From the NCBI GenBank assembly GCA_030762175.1, contig CM060846.1, forward strand, positions 180,669,041-180,733,040: a stretch of 64,000 nucleotides of DNA, in the 5' to 3' direction. The notes under the pieces were generated by a model. The model did not search any database. It was not told where the DNA came from and saw only the letters and a list, made by a program, of their open reading frames with translations. The stretch comes from Metallyticus violacea (lineage: Eukaryota; Arthropoda; Insecta; Mantodea; Metallyticidae). Of the stretch, positions 47,101-56,400 are shown in pieces; within the stretch, counting starts at the first letter, position 1; each line of letters starts with the position of its first letter. A program made the translations under genes and the position numbers.

Positions 47101-47874
47101 ACGGCTCGAAATGTAAAACGGGTGTGGGATGTGCTATTGTTTTTAATGGGGCAAGTTTTACCTGTTGTCTTAACGTTGCGACATCTATTTTTTTGGCGGA
47201 GCTTTATGCTATCTATCGGGCGGTTTTAATTATTTCTGATCAGGGGCTAGGGAACAGAGTTATATGTTGCGACTCTTTGAGTGCCATTTTAAGCTTTAGA
47301 AATCTGTACAACCTCCACCCTCTTGTACAGATTGTCCAGAATGTAGTGTTAACCCTTTTCGACGCTGGCGTCAGGGTAACACTTCAATGGGTGCCTGGGC
47401 ACGTCGGACTCCCAGGTAATTAAGGCCGCAGATGTTGCAGCAAAATTCGCTCTTTTAGACCCGTCTGAGTACGAGCAGCGTTTTTATTTCCGGGATTTTA
47501 TACATTCTTTACGTACAGCCATTATTTCGCGCTGGCGCGAGGAGTGGGCATTACTCCCAACTAATAAGCTCCGTGAATGTAAATCCGCCCCTTTTAACTG
47601 GTTGACTTCTTCTCGCGCTGTTCGTCGCGAAGAAGTAATTTTAGCTCGTCTTAGAACTGGGCATTGCCGTTTTAGTCTCTCTCACCTTTTTAATGGTCAA
47701 CCCGCTCCAGCTTGCCCTCACTGTTACCACCCCTTTACAGTGCGTCACATTTTAATTGAATGCCTTCATCTGGCAGCTTTTAGAAATATCCTAGGTTTGC
47801 TCTCCTCTATTGAGGACCTCCTCGCAGATGATGGCGTTACTGTTGAGCGAGTGCTCCGTTTTATCCGTGTTTGA
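44110..47874 (+). pseudogene. LINE ORF2: endonuclease, reverse transcriptase, RNase H; broken
   Basis: ATG 44110 opens 'MGILSWNVRGLRSRR', the start of an apurinic-type endonuclease. 'CLQETKL' lies near 44201, 'LLGDFNAHYPL' near 44497 and 'PSDHFPC' near 44730. RT follows with 'SSYRPISLASC' near 45727, catalytic Asp in 'FFDLEKAYDT' near 45940, 'GVPQGSVLSC' near 46112 and 'LFVDDFAIY' near 46206. RNase H has 'IYTNGSK' near 47095, where the usual catalytic Asp is Asn, then 'AELYAIYRA' near 47199, 'CDSLSAI' near 47270 and 'WVPGHVGL' near 47389. The end has 'CPHCYHPFTVRHILIEC'. Frameshifts occur near 44310 and 44510, at a 103-bp duplication (45201-45406), near 46300 and 46495, and within the RNase H (one extra base near 47418). 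It is therefore inactive. Confidence 0.92.
45201..45406 (+). repeat. Exact 103-bp tandem duplication inside LINE ORF2
   Basis: 45201-45303 is repeated without difference as 45304-45406 (starting 'gtttacgcccatacccgg', ending 'tttcaagctcg'). The length is not a multiple of three, so it breaks the ORF2 frame between endonuclease linker and RT. The identity suggests it is younger than the other mutations, or an assembly artefact. Confidence 0.95.
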
Positions 47875-47935
47875 AATTTTTGGAGAGAGGTGTTAGGTTT
47901 TATCTTTTTACCATTGAAGGCATTTTTAGACTTTT

Positions 47936-48390
47936 TAAGACCGTTGTTTTTTTCGCTTTTGCTGAATCGTGTTAACTAGTCTTTCATTGTTGTTTTGCAC
48001 ATTACCCTTGTTATTTGTTTTGGGGTTTTATTGTTACCATTTTAATCTTTTATAAGACCGGTTTGTTTTAAGCTCTTGCTGATTTTTTTTCCTACCGGTC
48101 TTTGTTTGTTGACCATATTACCCTGTGTTTTCTTTGGGGTTTTATTGCTACTTTGTTAGTCCATTACAGGACTGTTGTGTTTTCCGCGCTTTCGGCTGTG
48201 TTTTAATAACACCCTGATGGTTGTGCCGCCTTATACCCTTGTTATTTGTTATTGGGTATACATTTTATTGCACAAAGTACTACTGATAGTTCATTATGCG
48301 CAGGATTTGCGTTCTTTGTTTATTTATGTTTTATTTCTGACACAGTACTTGATGTTTTTGGGCGCTAATGACCATAGAAGTTTTCCGCCC
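47936..48390 (+). repeat. LINE copy 1 3' UTR hairpin repeats
   Basis: T/G-rich degenerate units of about 110-120 bases, each carrying a hairpin: weak arms near 47938/47980, perfect 9-bp arms 48054-48062 and 48094-48102 ('aagaccggt/accggtctt'), and a third with decayed right arm from 48169. Each unit also contains 'gggttttatt'. A terminal hairpin 'gggcg/cgccc' (48360-48364 and 48386-48390) precedes the ATC tail. The matching region in copy 2 shows the same organisation. Confidence 0.75.
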
Positions 48391-48423
48391 TTAAGCAAGA
48401 ATCATCATCATCATCATCTTTCG

Positions 48424-49910
48424 CAGACGAAGTTATGTTCCTTGGCTTGATTTTGGATAGGAAATTATGCTGGTCGTCGCATGTAGCACAACTCAGAGAC
48501 AAGTGGGAACGTTCTCTTTGTATTTTACGTGTTTTAAGTGGCACATCTTGGGGACCTGACCGGACTGTTCTTTTACGTTTTTATCGCTCACTCATCCGAT
48601 GGAAACTGGATTATGGCTGTGTGGTTTACGGCTCAGCGCGACCTTCTGTGCTTCGTCGCCTTAACCCGATTCATCACCGGGGCATCCGTGTTGGCATTTG
48701 AGCCTTCCCCACCAGTCCTGTGTTGAGTTTATGTGCGGAGTCTGGGGAACCTCCGTTGTTTTATCGTAGGGATGTTTTACTTTTGCTTTCGGTTGTCAAC
48801 TAGCTGCGCAACCTCGTCATCCCACGAACGAGCCGTTTTTTAATGTGTCCTTGGATAGTTTTTATGCTGCTCGGTCTTTTACTCCTTAGCCTGCTGACTT
48901 TCGTTTTCGGGATATTTTACGGACGTTGGACTTTCAGTTACCTGCTTTTTTCTTAGCCGGTGAAACTTCTTCTCCCCCCTGGATTTTAGCAGAGGCCCCG
49001 GTTCATCTTGGGCTTACGTCCTGTTCGAAATCTTCGACAGCAGCACATATTATTCATTGTTCTTTTAGCGCGATCAAATCCTCTTTTAATGACTGGAATT
49101 TTATATATACTGACGGCTCGAAATCTGACACAGGGGTAGGATGTGCTTTTGTTTTTAATAGAGCATGTTTTACGTTTGGTCTTAACGTTGCGACATCTAT
49201 TTATATGGCGGAGTTTTATGCTATTTATCGGGCGGTTTTATTTATTTCTGTTCACGGGCTTGGGAATTTTGTTATTTGTTCTGACTCTTTGAGTGCAATT
49301 TTAAGTTTTAGAAATCTGTACAACCACCACCCCCTTGTACAGAAGCTCCAGGATATAGTGTTAACTCTTTTCGACGCTGGCGTCAAGGTGACACTATTAT
49401 GGGTACCTGGACATGTGGGACTGAAAGGTAATGAGGCCGCAGATGTCGCAGCTAAATCCGCTCTTTTAGACCCTGCTGAGGACGAGCAACGTTTTTATTT
49501 TGGCGATTTTAACCATTTATTAGGTAGGGATTCTCTGGCGCTGGCGCGATGAGTGGCATTTAATACTCGCCAATAAGCTTCGGGAATGTAAATCATCCCC
49601 TTTTAATTGGTCGACATCTTCTCGCGCTGTTCGTATTGAAGAAGTAATTTTAGCTCCCCTTAGAATTGGGCATTGCCGTTTTAGTCACTCTCACCTTTTT
49701 AATGGTCAGCCCGCTCCAGCTTGCCCTCACGGTTACCACCCCTTTACAGTGCGTCACATTTTAATTGAATGCCATCATCTGGCAGCTTTTAGACATAGCC
49801 TAGGTTTGCCCTCCTCTATTGAGGCATTACTTGCAGACGATGTGGTTGCTGTTGAGCGAGTGCTCCGTTTTATCCGTGTTTGTGGTTTTTGGAGCAAGGT
49901 GTGAGATGTT
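48424..49910 (+). pseudogene. LINE ORF2 C-terminal fragment with intact RNase H (copy 2)
   Basis: Starts in the RT thumb ('FLGLILDRKLCWSSH' near 48438). Two frame breaks at about 48700 and 48790 follow, then an open frame at 48926-49552. That frame carries a complete RNase H with all acidic residues: 'YTDGSKSDTGVGCAF' (Asp), 'AEFYAIYRA' (Glu), 'CSDSLSAI' (Asp) and 'VPGHVGLKGNEAADVAAK' (His, Asp). By comparison, copy 1 has Asn at the first Asp and a one-base insertion near the last motif. The remaining C-terminal region to about 49910 is in shifted frames, and the first Cys/His motif is partly lost. There is no start codon of its own: a truncated retrocopy. Confidence 0.85.
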
Positions 49911-49946
49911 CTCTTTTTATCTATGACGGCATTTTTACACTCTCTT

Positions 49947-50386
49947 AAGACTGTTGTTATTTCAGCATTTGATGCATCGTTTTTAGTACCAGTCTTTAAT
50001 TGAGTGGTTGTATTTTGCCCTTGTTATTGTTTTGGGGTTTTATTGTCACCAGTTTAGACTTTTACAATACTGGTTTTTTTCAGCTTTTGCTGATGTGTTT
50101 TACTACCAGTTTTTATTTGTTGCAGTGTTGTTAATTATAGGGTTTTATTGACCCTTTTTAGCCCATTATAGGACTGTTGTTTTTCGCTATTGCGGCTGTG
50201 TTAATTCCAGTCCTTTGTTTGTTGACCATTACATCCACTTGTTATTTGTTATGGGGTTTTATTTTGTTACACAACGTGCTACTGTTATTTAACTTAAGAC
50301 TTGATTTGTTTTAACTAATTATTTTTTTAGTTCTGGCGCAGTTTTTAGTGTGTTTGGGCGCTAATGACCTTAGATGCTGTGCGCCC
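49947..50386 (+). repeat. LINE copy 2 3' UTR hairpin repeats
   Basis: Three hairpin units with arms 49947-49953/49990-49996 ('aagactg/cagtctt'), 50069-50074/50105-50110 ('actggt/accagt') and 50170-50176/50208-50214 ('aggactg/cagtcct'). Each has a smaller inner stem such as 'cagcttttgctg'. The terminal hairpin 'gggcgc/gcgccc' is at 50356-50361/50381-50386. See the finding on a compensatory change relative to copy 1. Confidence 0.75.
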
Positions 50387-50403
50387 CTTAAACAATAATC
50401 ATC

Positions 50404-50416
50404 ATCAATATATAAT
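50404..50416 (+). repeat. Right target-site duplication of the LINE pair
   Basis: 'caatatataatat', identical to 42347-42359. Confidence 0.9.
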
Positions 50417-51330
50417 ATGATGGGGTAAAAATGTCTCATAATAGCATCTTTCTATCCATATTAAATTATGGAGGAAGAGTTGAGGGGGAAAAGGCCCGGG
50501 ATATATATTTTATATGCACTTTATGGAGCTTCCAAAGAAACTTTTTATTCAGATGTATAGATGCATTTTTCACATCTCCTACAATAGGACTATTAGTAAT
50601 ATTGGGCATATTGCCAATTGATTATTTAATTTATTTAACAGTAGCCTTTATTGACTTTAAAACAAAATAATTAAAAATAATACACATAATGGGCAAAAAT
50701 TGTAGAAATAAAAGGAAATGAAATATTCTTTATTACAAATAATGCAACAAGAATGGGATGAAATAAAAGAGTGTATGAAATCTTCCCATCCATAAAGGAA
50801 ATATTACAATTGAAACATTCAACGAAGAAAGGGTTTGGTACATTTTGTAACAGGACAGAGTACACATTGTTCATTTTTCCAAATATTTAAATTAAAAGCA
50901 AAAAATATACTGATTGTAACGTGATCGATACACCAGATTCATTCGTATGCCCTAATTACCAGTCAATTATAACTGAGGAAAGACGGCTACTTGCAGGGAA
51001 ATATATTTTGAACATAATGAGGGATCATGGTGATTTTGGAATATTGAATGATTTAGAAAATAAAATATCATGTAAAATGGCAGAAGAATATATAAACAAC
51101 AATAATCAAACAAGAGAGACTATCCAACTATCAGAAATTTTATATTTCGCTAGAAGATCCCAGAGATTCAGAGAATGGAAAAAAAAGATATATACAGGAA
51201 GAGGCAGTTAAAAAACAAGAAGATGAAGATAACATGCAAACAGAATAAGAAGAAGGGAGGAGAATTAACAGTATAAGAGAATAATTGCAGTCTTCGGGCG
51301 GAAAGGGAGCAGAAGATGTAGACTGAGAAC
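50417..51330 (+). pseudogene. R1-like non-LTR retrotransposon, 3' part of the ORF
   Basis: Resumes the coding trace interrupted at 42346. It shows 'LSILNYGG' near 50455, then 'YRCIFHISYNRTISNIGHI' near 50557, the shape of the post-RT region of R1-type ORF2. A C-terminal 'IDTPDSFVCPNYQSIITEE' (near 50922) is part of the usual Cys/His end, with the frame 50921-51211 open. The 'ARRSQRF' and 'EWKKK' residues close the protein, followed by a Lys/Glu-rich stretch and 3' UTR-like AT-rich DNA to about 52130. It belongs with 40440-42346. Confidence 0.75.
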
Positions 51331-52128
51331 AAAAGGAGGAAAATATAAGGCACAGATAAAGTTAAAATATGAAGGAAAAAGAAAAAAGAAAGAAAAGAAA
51401 GTAAGTAACTGCACCGTCGACTCATCATTGCCCAGTATAGTTCTGCTTGAGACCGGCAGCAACCTAATTGACGTCCAGGTCCTGTTGCCTGGAATTCTAG
51501 GCTGGATAGCGAGCGTCAGCAGAAATAAAGACTGTAGATATTAAATTGCATAAAATTATCAATTACGTAATTTTAAAGTTATTTGTAGGTTTAATTATAA
51601 GTTATAATTGCAATACCGCAGTGCTGGATTCTAATACCGGTGTTTAGTTCTTTGAAGTTTTATTTCTGTTTAGTTAAGTATTAGTAATCAAGATTTTAAA
51701 ATTTGTAGAATTTAAAAAGTATTGATAAGTGTAACAGAAAGAAATATAATATAATATGGAATATTATGTCCTGATATAGAATTACGTTATTAGGACCAAA
51801 GCATTGCAGAACAAAATTTTAAACAAATGGGCCAAGGTGTTGACGCTCGGTTGATAAAGAATCCAATTTTGTGTATATTGTTAATTATTATCTATCTTGG
51901 ATAAGCCGACAGTAGACCGAATGATGAGTGTCTTGATGATTTTGTAGTCAACAAGTTAATGCAACCTTATTTGAACAGGGGAAGAAATGTTCTTGTGGCA
52001 ATTTTTTCACCTCTTTACTCTCGTTGAGATCTTGTAAACAAACGCCACATATATTGTGGGTAAAATAAACCGATCTTGGAGAAAATACTCGTTTTGTATA
52101 AAAAACCAAAAGAAAATGTACAACAGTG

Positions 52129-52433
52129 TTATTTGTTTGTTTGTTTAATGATATATACGCCTGTTTTTACTACCGAGGCACAACAGGAGGTGGACACTGA
52201 TGATATGTGAGATAAAATGATATATTGGGAAAGGATTTATTTAAGGAAGGAAACTTTCCAGGCAAAGTTTAGGGTACCTCCCCGGAATTTGTTATTTATG
52301 AGAACTGGGAATAACCTGGAAAGAACCTCATTCAGGGAGAACGGTCCTGATGGGAATCGAAAAGCTGATCTTCCGCTCATTAGTGCGCGCCTTAACGACC
52401 TCGGCCACCCGTGGCGGTACTGTGTTGTTGAGG
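52129..52433 (-). repeat. SINE-A copy, minus strand
   Basis: On the minus strand, the head 'cgccacgggtggccgaggt' with box A 'ggccgaggtcgttaaggcg' and box B-like 'ttcgattccc' matches the copies at 8769 and 15102. The body ('aggaccgttctccctgaatg') and 3' part ('tcagtgtccacctcc ... ggcgtatatatcattaaac') run to about 52129. The 74-codon + strand frame across it is not a gene. It lies within the piggyBac 3' half. Confidence 0.8.
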
Positions 52434-52440
52434 AAGAATG

Positions 52441-53130
52441 AAATCACTTTGCTTATCAGAAAAAGACTACAAAGAAGGCCCTGCTTCTCAGCAGTATACA
52501 TCCTCATGTGGAAATGAAAGCTGGTTTAAAAAAGAAATAAGATACAGTAACATTTTACAATGAATCTAAATACTCAATTGATATGATAAACCAAATGGTT
52601 CACAAATATTCAGCCAAAGCACAGTCCATGCGTTGGTCAATTCACACCTATTATTTCTTGCAAGATTTGGCGAAAATAAATATCTGGGTGTTGTATAGTG
52701 CTCTAAAAGCGGAAAAAATTAAACTGGCGACTTGGGAGAAGGAGCATGCTGAGAAGTATGCAGCATCCCGTTGGCTAGTACCCATATTATTGCTCCAGAA
52801 GACTCTTTATCATGGAAGGACTAAAAAGAATGTCCGGCTTCTCAGCAGTATACATCCTAATATAGTAATTAAAGCTGGTTTAAAAAAGAAATAAGTTACA
52901 GCAACATTTTACAATGAATCTAAATATGCAGCTGATATGATAAGCCAAAATGGCTCGCAAATAGTCAAAGCGCAGTCAATGCGTCGGTGAATTCATACCA
53001 ATTACAGCTGGCTATATTTGGTATTGTATAATACTCTAAATGAGGAAAAAATTAAACATAGATCCTTGGGAGAAGGAGCTTGTTAAGAATTATGCAGTAT
53101 CCAGGAGGGCCAGCATTCACATCATTGTTC
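52441..53130 (+). pseudogene. piggyBac transposase C-terminal part, tandemly duplicated and broken
   Basis: Two direct copies with a 354-base period: 'LLSSIHPHVEMKAGLKKK' near 52480 and 'LLSSIHPNIVIKAGLKKK' near 52834. Each is followed by the piggyBac C-terminal signature ('TFYNESKYSIDMINQMVHKY', then 'RWSIHTYYFLQDLAKINIWV' in the first; a more decayed version in the second). In piggyBac transposases the conserved third Asp lies in this 'D-x(2)-(D/N)QM' region; here the first copy reads 'DMINQM'. A TAA after each 'KKK' interrupts the frame. This is the missing 3' half of the gene at 39010-40075. Cys-rich C-terminal fingers are not visible. Confidence 0.85.
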
Positions 53131-53485
53131 CAGAAGACAGAGAAGAAGAATGAATACGTTGCCTTATAAAATCTTGCTCATCATTTGTGAAATGCCATTT
53201 ATATAAGAAAAATCTTTGTAATAAATGCACAGCCAAAGATTACTATGTATGATTAGTATGTGATGCCAACAAATAAAGACACTCGATATAATTTTGTAAG
53301 GTTTCTGAAATTAATTCATTCAAAGGCATTCATTTTTTTCATATACAAATAAAACATACAGCACGCTAAACATTACATCCAGCTACAACCATCCATTGAT
53401 ATTAATTACCAACATGGAAATGTGGGTCATAACCGACCCATCCGTGGTTCCAGAGATGACAAAATATCAGCGGTTCTACGGTTAA

Positions 53486-56400
53486 CGATCTCTGACATCC
53501 GTGTCCGTCTGCTGATACTGACACATAGATTTAGGATATCTCCTACTCCACAACACTATATCCTCCCAAGCGAATAATAGTTACAATATTAATCTCTGGT
53601 CTTTCTGAAAATGTGAAACTTATTTTTTACAATCAATTATAAAATGTAGTTAAATCGAGATAGTTCAGGTCACTATTGATAATATAAATCCCGTTATCCA
53701 ACGATGACGGTTGGTTGTTAAAAAAGTATTGTAGAATTTTACTTTGAATAGCTAATTTTATAAAATCCTCATTTTGTACTAAAACGCTGTGTTGGCTGTT
53801 GCCCTTCATCTGGCGAGTTTTATGGCACATGTCTTTTTATTAATCCCTACGCGCTTTTGAGATATACTTTTGGTTGATACACCACTAAATTTAGATATTA
53901 ACTTCGTGATGTGCACAATTGCATTGGATATTTTTAAAATAGTGTGTTTAATACGTTCAGAATTCATTTTCACCAATTTTTAAAATTTATCAATTTGGTG
54001 TTTAATCGACTTACTTGAACCAGCACTACTTAAAACGTTTGGTGGGTTGCATGTGTGTCGAGCACCACGTTGGGACTTTTGAAACGTTTGTTTTTGAGTA
54101 AGAGACCTTGATGTACCTATGCGTTGGGCGACACAATTTGAAGCGATAGTTTTTAATGAAGGTGGATGCGGTCCACTGCGTTTCATCGGAGAACCGTTCT
54201 CAGGGCACTTCCGTTGTTTTCTACTAATTGTGGGAGCAGGATTCAAGAGTTTGAAGGTACTTGAAAGTATAACGAACTGTTTGGAATCTAGGTTGAATTT
54301 TGTTTATTGTTTGTATACAGTTGAAAAACACGGCTGACCGTCAGAAACCAGTTAATTGTTCCCCTTCAGAACTTGACGCTAACGTACTAATGGTATGTGT
54401 ACGTGGGACGTAACATGGACGTCGGAACACAATTCTACTCTTTACACTAGTCCTTTCATAGGGGAAAACCTATCGCTCAAAAATAGTATTGATTTTCTGT
54501 TCTCAGAAAAATTACGCGATGGCGGTCAAACTAATGATGGGAGTTGCAATGATTCATAGCAATGGTACAGAACTGCCTTTTAGGATACAAATCGCGTTAA
54601 TTCACATTGCCGAATCTTTACTACTAACTTGTGAACTACACATTAACTCGTTTCTTTGATTGTTTTCAACAATACATACCGCTACGTGATTTGCCTAATA
54701 CTGATACGTTTTTTAATCTCTGCGTTATTAACTGAATGTCATCTCCTAACGCTGATTGAGCACACACTACTTTATTGAATCTTACCGTCTGACTGTTAAA
54801 TGATCACCAGAGACTGATGGGTGTCGGTAATGTATGATCAGTGAGTGCAAAACAATGAACGTCAACGAGTCTTCAAAGGAATGTCCCGAGATGTCCAGAG
54901 CATCTCCTTATGTACAACTCTCGTTCGTTAAGAGCACGTGGGTAAACTTCTCTCTCGCGGTTCTCATAAGACAGCTCAGGGTAATCATGCTTCTAAGACA
55001 TTTAAAATATTCGCCATACCATTGATTCCTTTAAAAACATTTCGTATTTTCAAATTTCCAGTTCCGAGAACTGCGTCCAAAACCCAGCCGTCTTTCGTAG
55101 ATGATTATAGAATCTCAATAAACCTAATTACCGCATGACTTCTTCTCCGCTCTCTTGAGTATGGTAAGTTGCGCAATACAGCTATCGCCTTGATCAGCAG
55201 CGTGAATTTTATAATATTAGTATAAAATGTTACATTATATACAATATTGATATAGATAATATAACATATAGAATTTATTCTCTGAATTTTATCACCAATT
55301 ACATCAGGCAATCTCCCTCCGACTCCGTAGTATTTTTCTCCTTTTCATAAGTAAATAAACAATTATCATATAACATAATAAAACTGCATAATATTTGCAT
55401 TAGCCAAACCCCACATATATACTGTTAAATCAAAAAGTTACAGGGTGTTGTGTCGTGGTCTTTGTTTTGAAAACAAACAAAAAAACCCCAACGAAAACAG
55501 AGCTTTCGCCGGCTGTCTACGACCAGTATTATCAGTGAAATGAGAAGTATATGGTGTCGGGCCTAGGCAGACAGGAAACGATCGTTATCGGAATGGACGG
55601 CAGGGGCAGTTGAACGGGGAAGGGGGAGCTATTTATTATGAAGGCATTTTTGTGCAAAATAAAATTGCATATAAATAAAAATGATAATAAAATATATATG
55701 TTCTGGTATTGTACATTTTTTAGTATTAACAAAATTTCATAATACGCAAATGGCAAAAAGTAATAAAAATAAACATTGCAATTAATATAATAAGTGTATA
55801 TGGTTTTAATGTGAAAATTTCATATTTGTTTTGAAAACAGTAATATTTCAACAGTGCACATAGAGGAAATATATAATCATTTAATATATGTAGTAAAATA
55901 ATGAATGATTCAACAAAATTCTAAATTATGTAGCAGAGAAAAAAGTAGTTTTTCTATAATAGGAAAAATATTATAATATATCAGTCTTTGAGTAATAAAT
56001 GATTTTGGTTAATATAATAAGTAAATGAATACATGAAGTATGTTTTAGCCTTGTACATTTCTTCCTGCTAATGTTACAAATGGTAATATATTGTAACACA
56101 CAAAAAAGAAAATTATAATAAGGTATTATGCCAACAATATAACGAAACACGTTACGAAATTCTAAAAGAGAAAAAGTAATTTTGAACATAAAAAATGTTA
56201 TCATGTTAATATAATAACTATATAAACACACACACGTGTGTGTGATTAACGAACATGCCTGCTATTAGCAATACTTCACAATACTCAAATAGAGGGGGGG
56301 GAATAATAAATATAACTTCGGCAAATAAAATAATGTATTGCTTTAGTAAAAATATATATGCATGCATATTCATTTTAGGCTCGTAAATTTCTTTCTGATA

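Larger units (their letters stand above)
42360..48418 (+). mobile_element. I/jockey-like LINE, full-length copy (copy 1)
   Basis: About 6.06 kb: a GC-richer 5' UTR (42360-42770), ORF1, ORF2 (endonuclease, RT, RNase H, Cys/His end), a T/G-rich 3' UTR with repeated hairpins, and an (ATC)6 tail at 48401-48418. The presence of RNase H together with an apurinic-type endonuclease and a three-knuckle ORF1 points to the I clade/superfamily; I cannot go further without a tree. Its 5' end abuts the target duplication directly, so it seems full length. Its 3' tail is followed at once by a second, 5'-truncated copy. Confidence 0.9.
48419..50402 (+). mobile_element. I/jockey-like LINE, 5'-truncated copy (copy 2), joined head-to-tail
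   Basis: Begins directly after the ATC tail of copy 1 at a point corresponding to about 46409 in copy 1. A short microhomology 'tctttcgcagacgaag' is shared across the junction (copy 1 has '...ctctttcgcag', the junction '...catctttcgcag'). It runs through the RT thumb, RNase H, C-terminal region and 3' UTR to an 'aatcatcatca' tail that merges with the target duplication. It is very similar to copy 1 but has its own substitutions and indels. Confidence 0.9.
38534..53485 (+). mobile_element. piggyBac element relic split by nested insertions
   Basis: TTAA at 38534-38537 is followed by 'cactagaaccgc'. At the other end, 'gcggttctacgg' (53470-53481) is followed by TTAA at 53482-53485. The two 12-base ends are inverted copies with 10 of 12 matches, and TTAA is the piggyBac target duplication. 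N-terminal/core transposase coding remains lie at 39010-40075 and C-terminal remains at 52441-53130, both in + orientation. The roughly 12 kb between them is an R1-like element, itself split by a LINE pair, plus a SINE-A. I infer one original element of a few kb. Confidence 0.8.

Noticed and set aside
54834..55138. Overlapping 63- and 66-codon frames
   Set aside because: No recognised domain and no sign of splice sites or a neighbouring gene.
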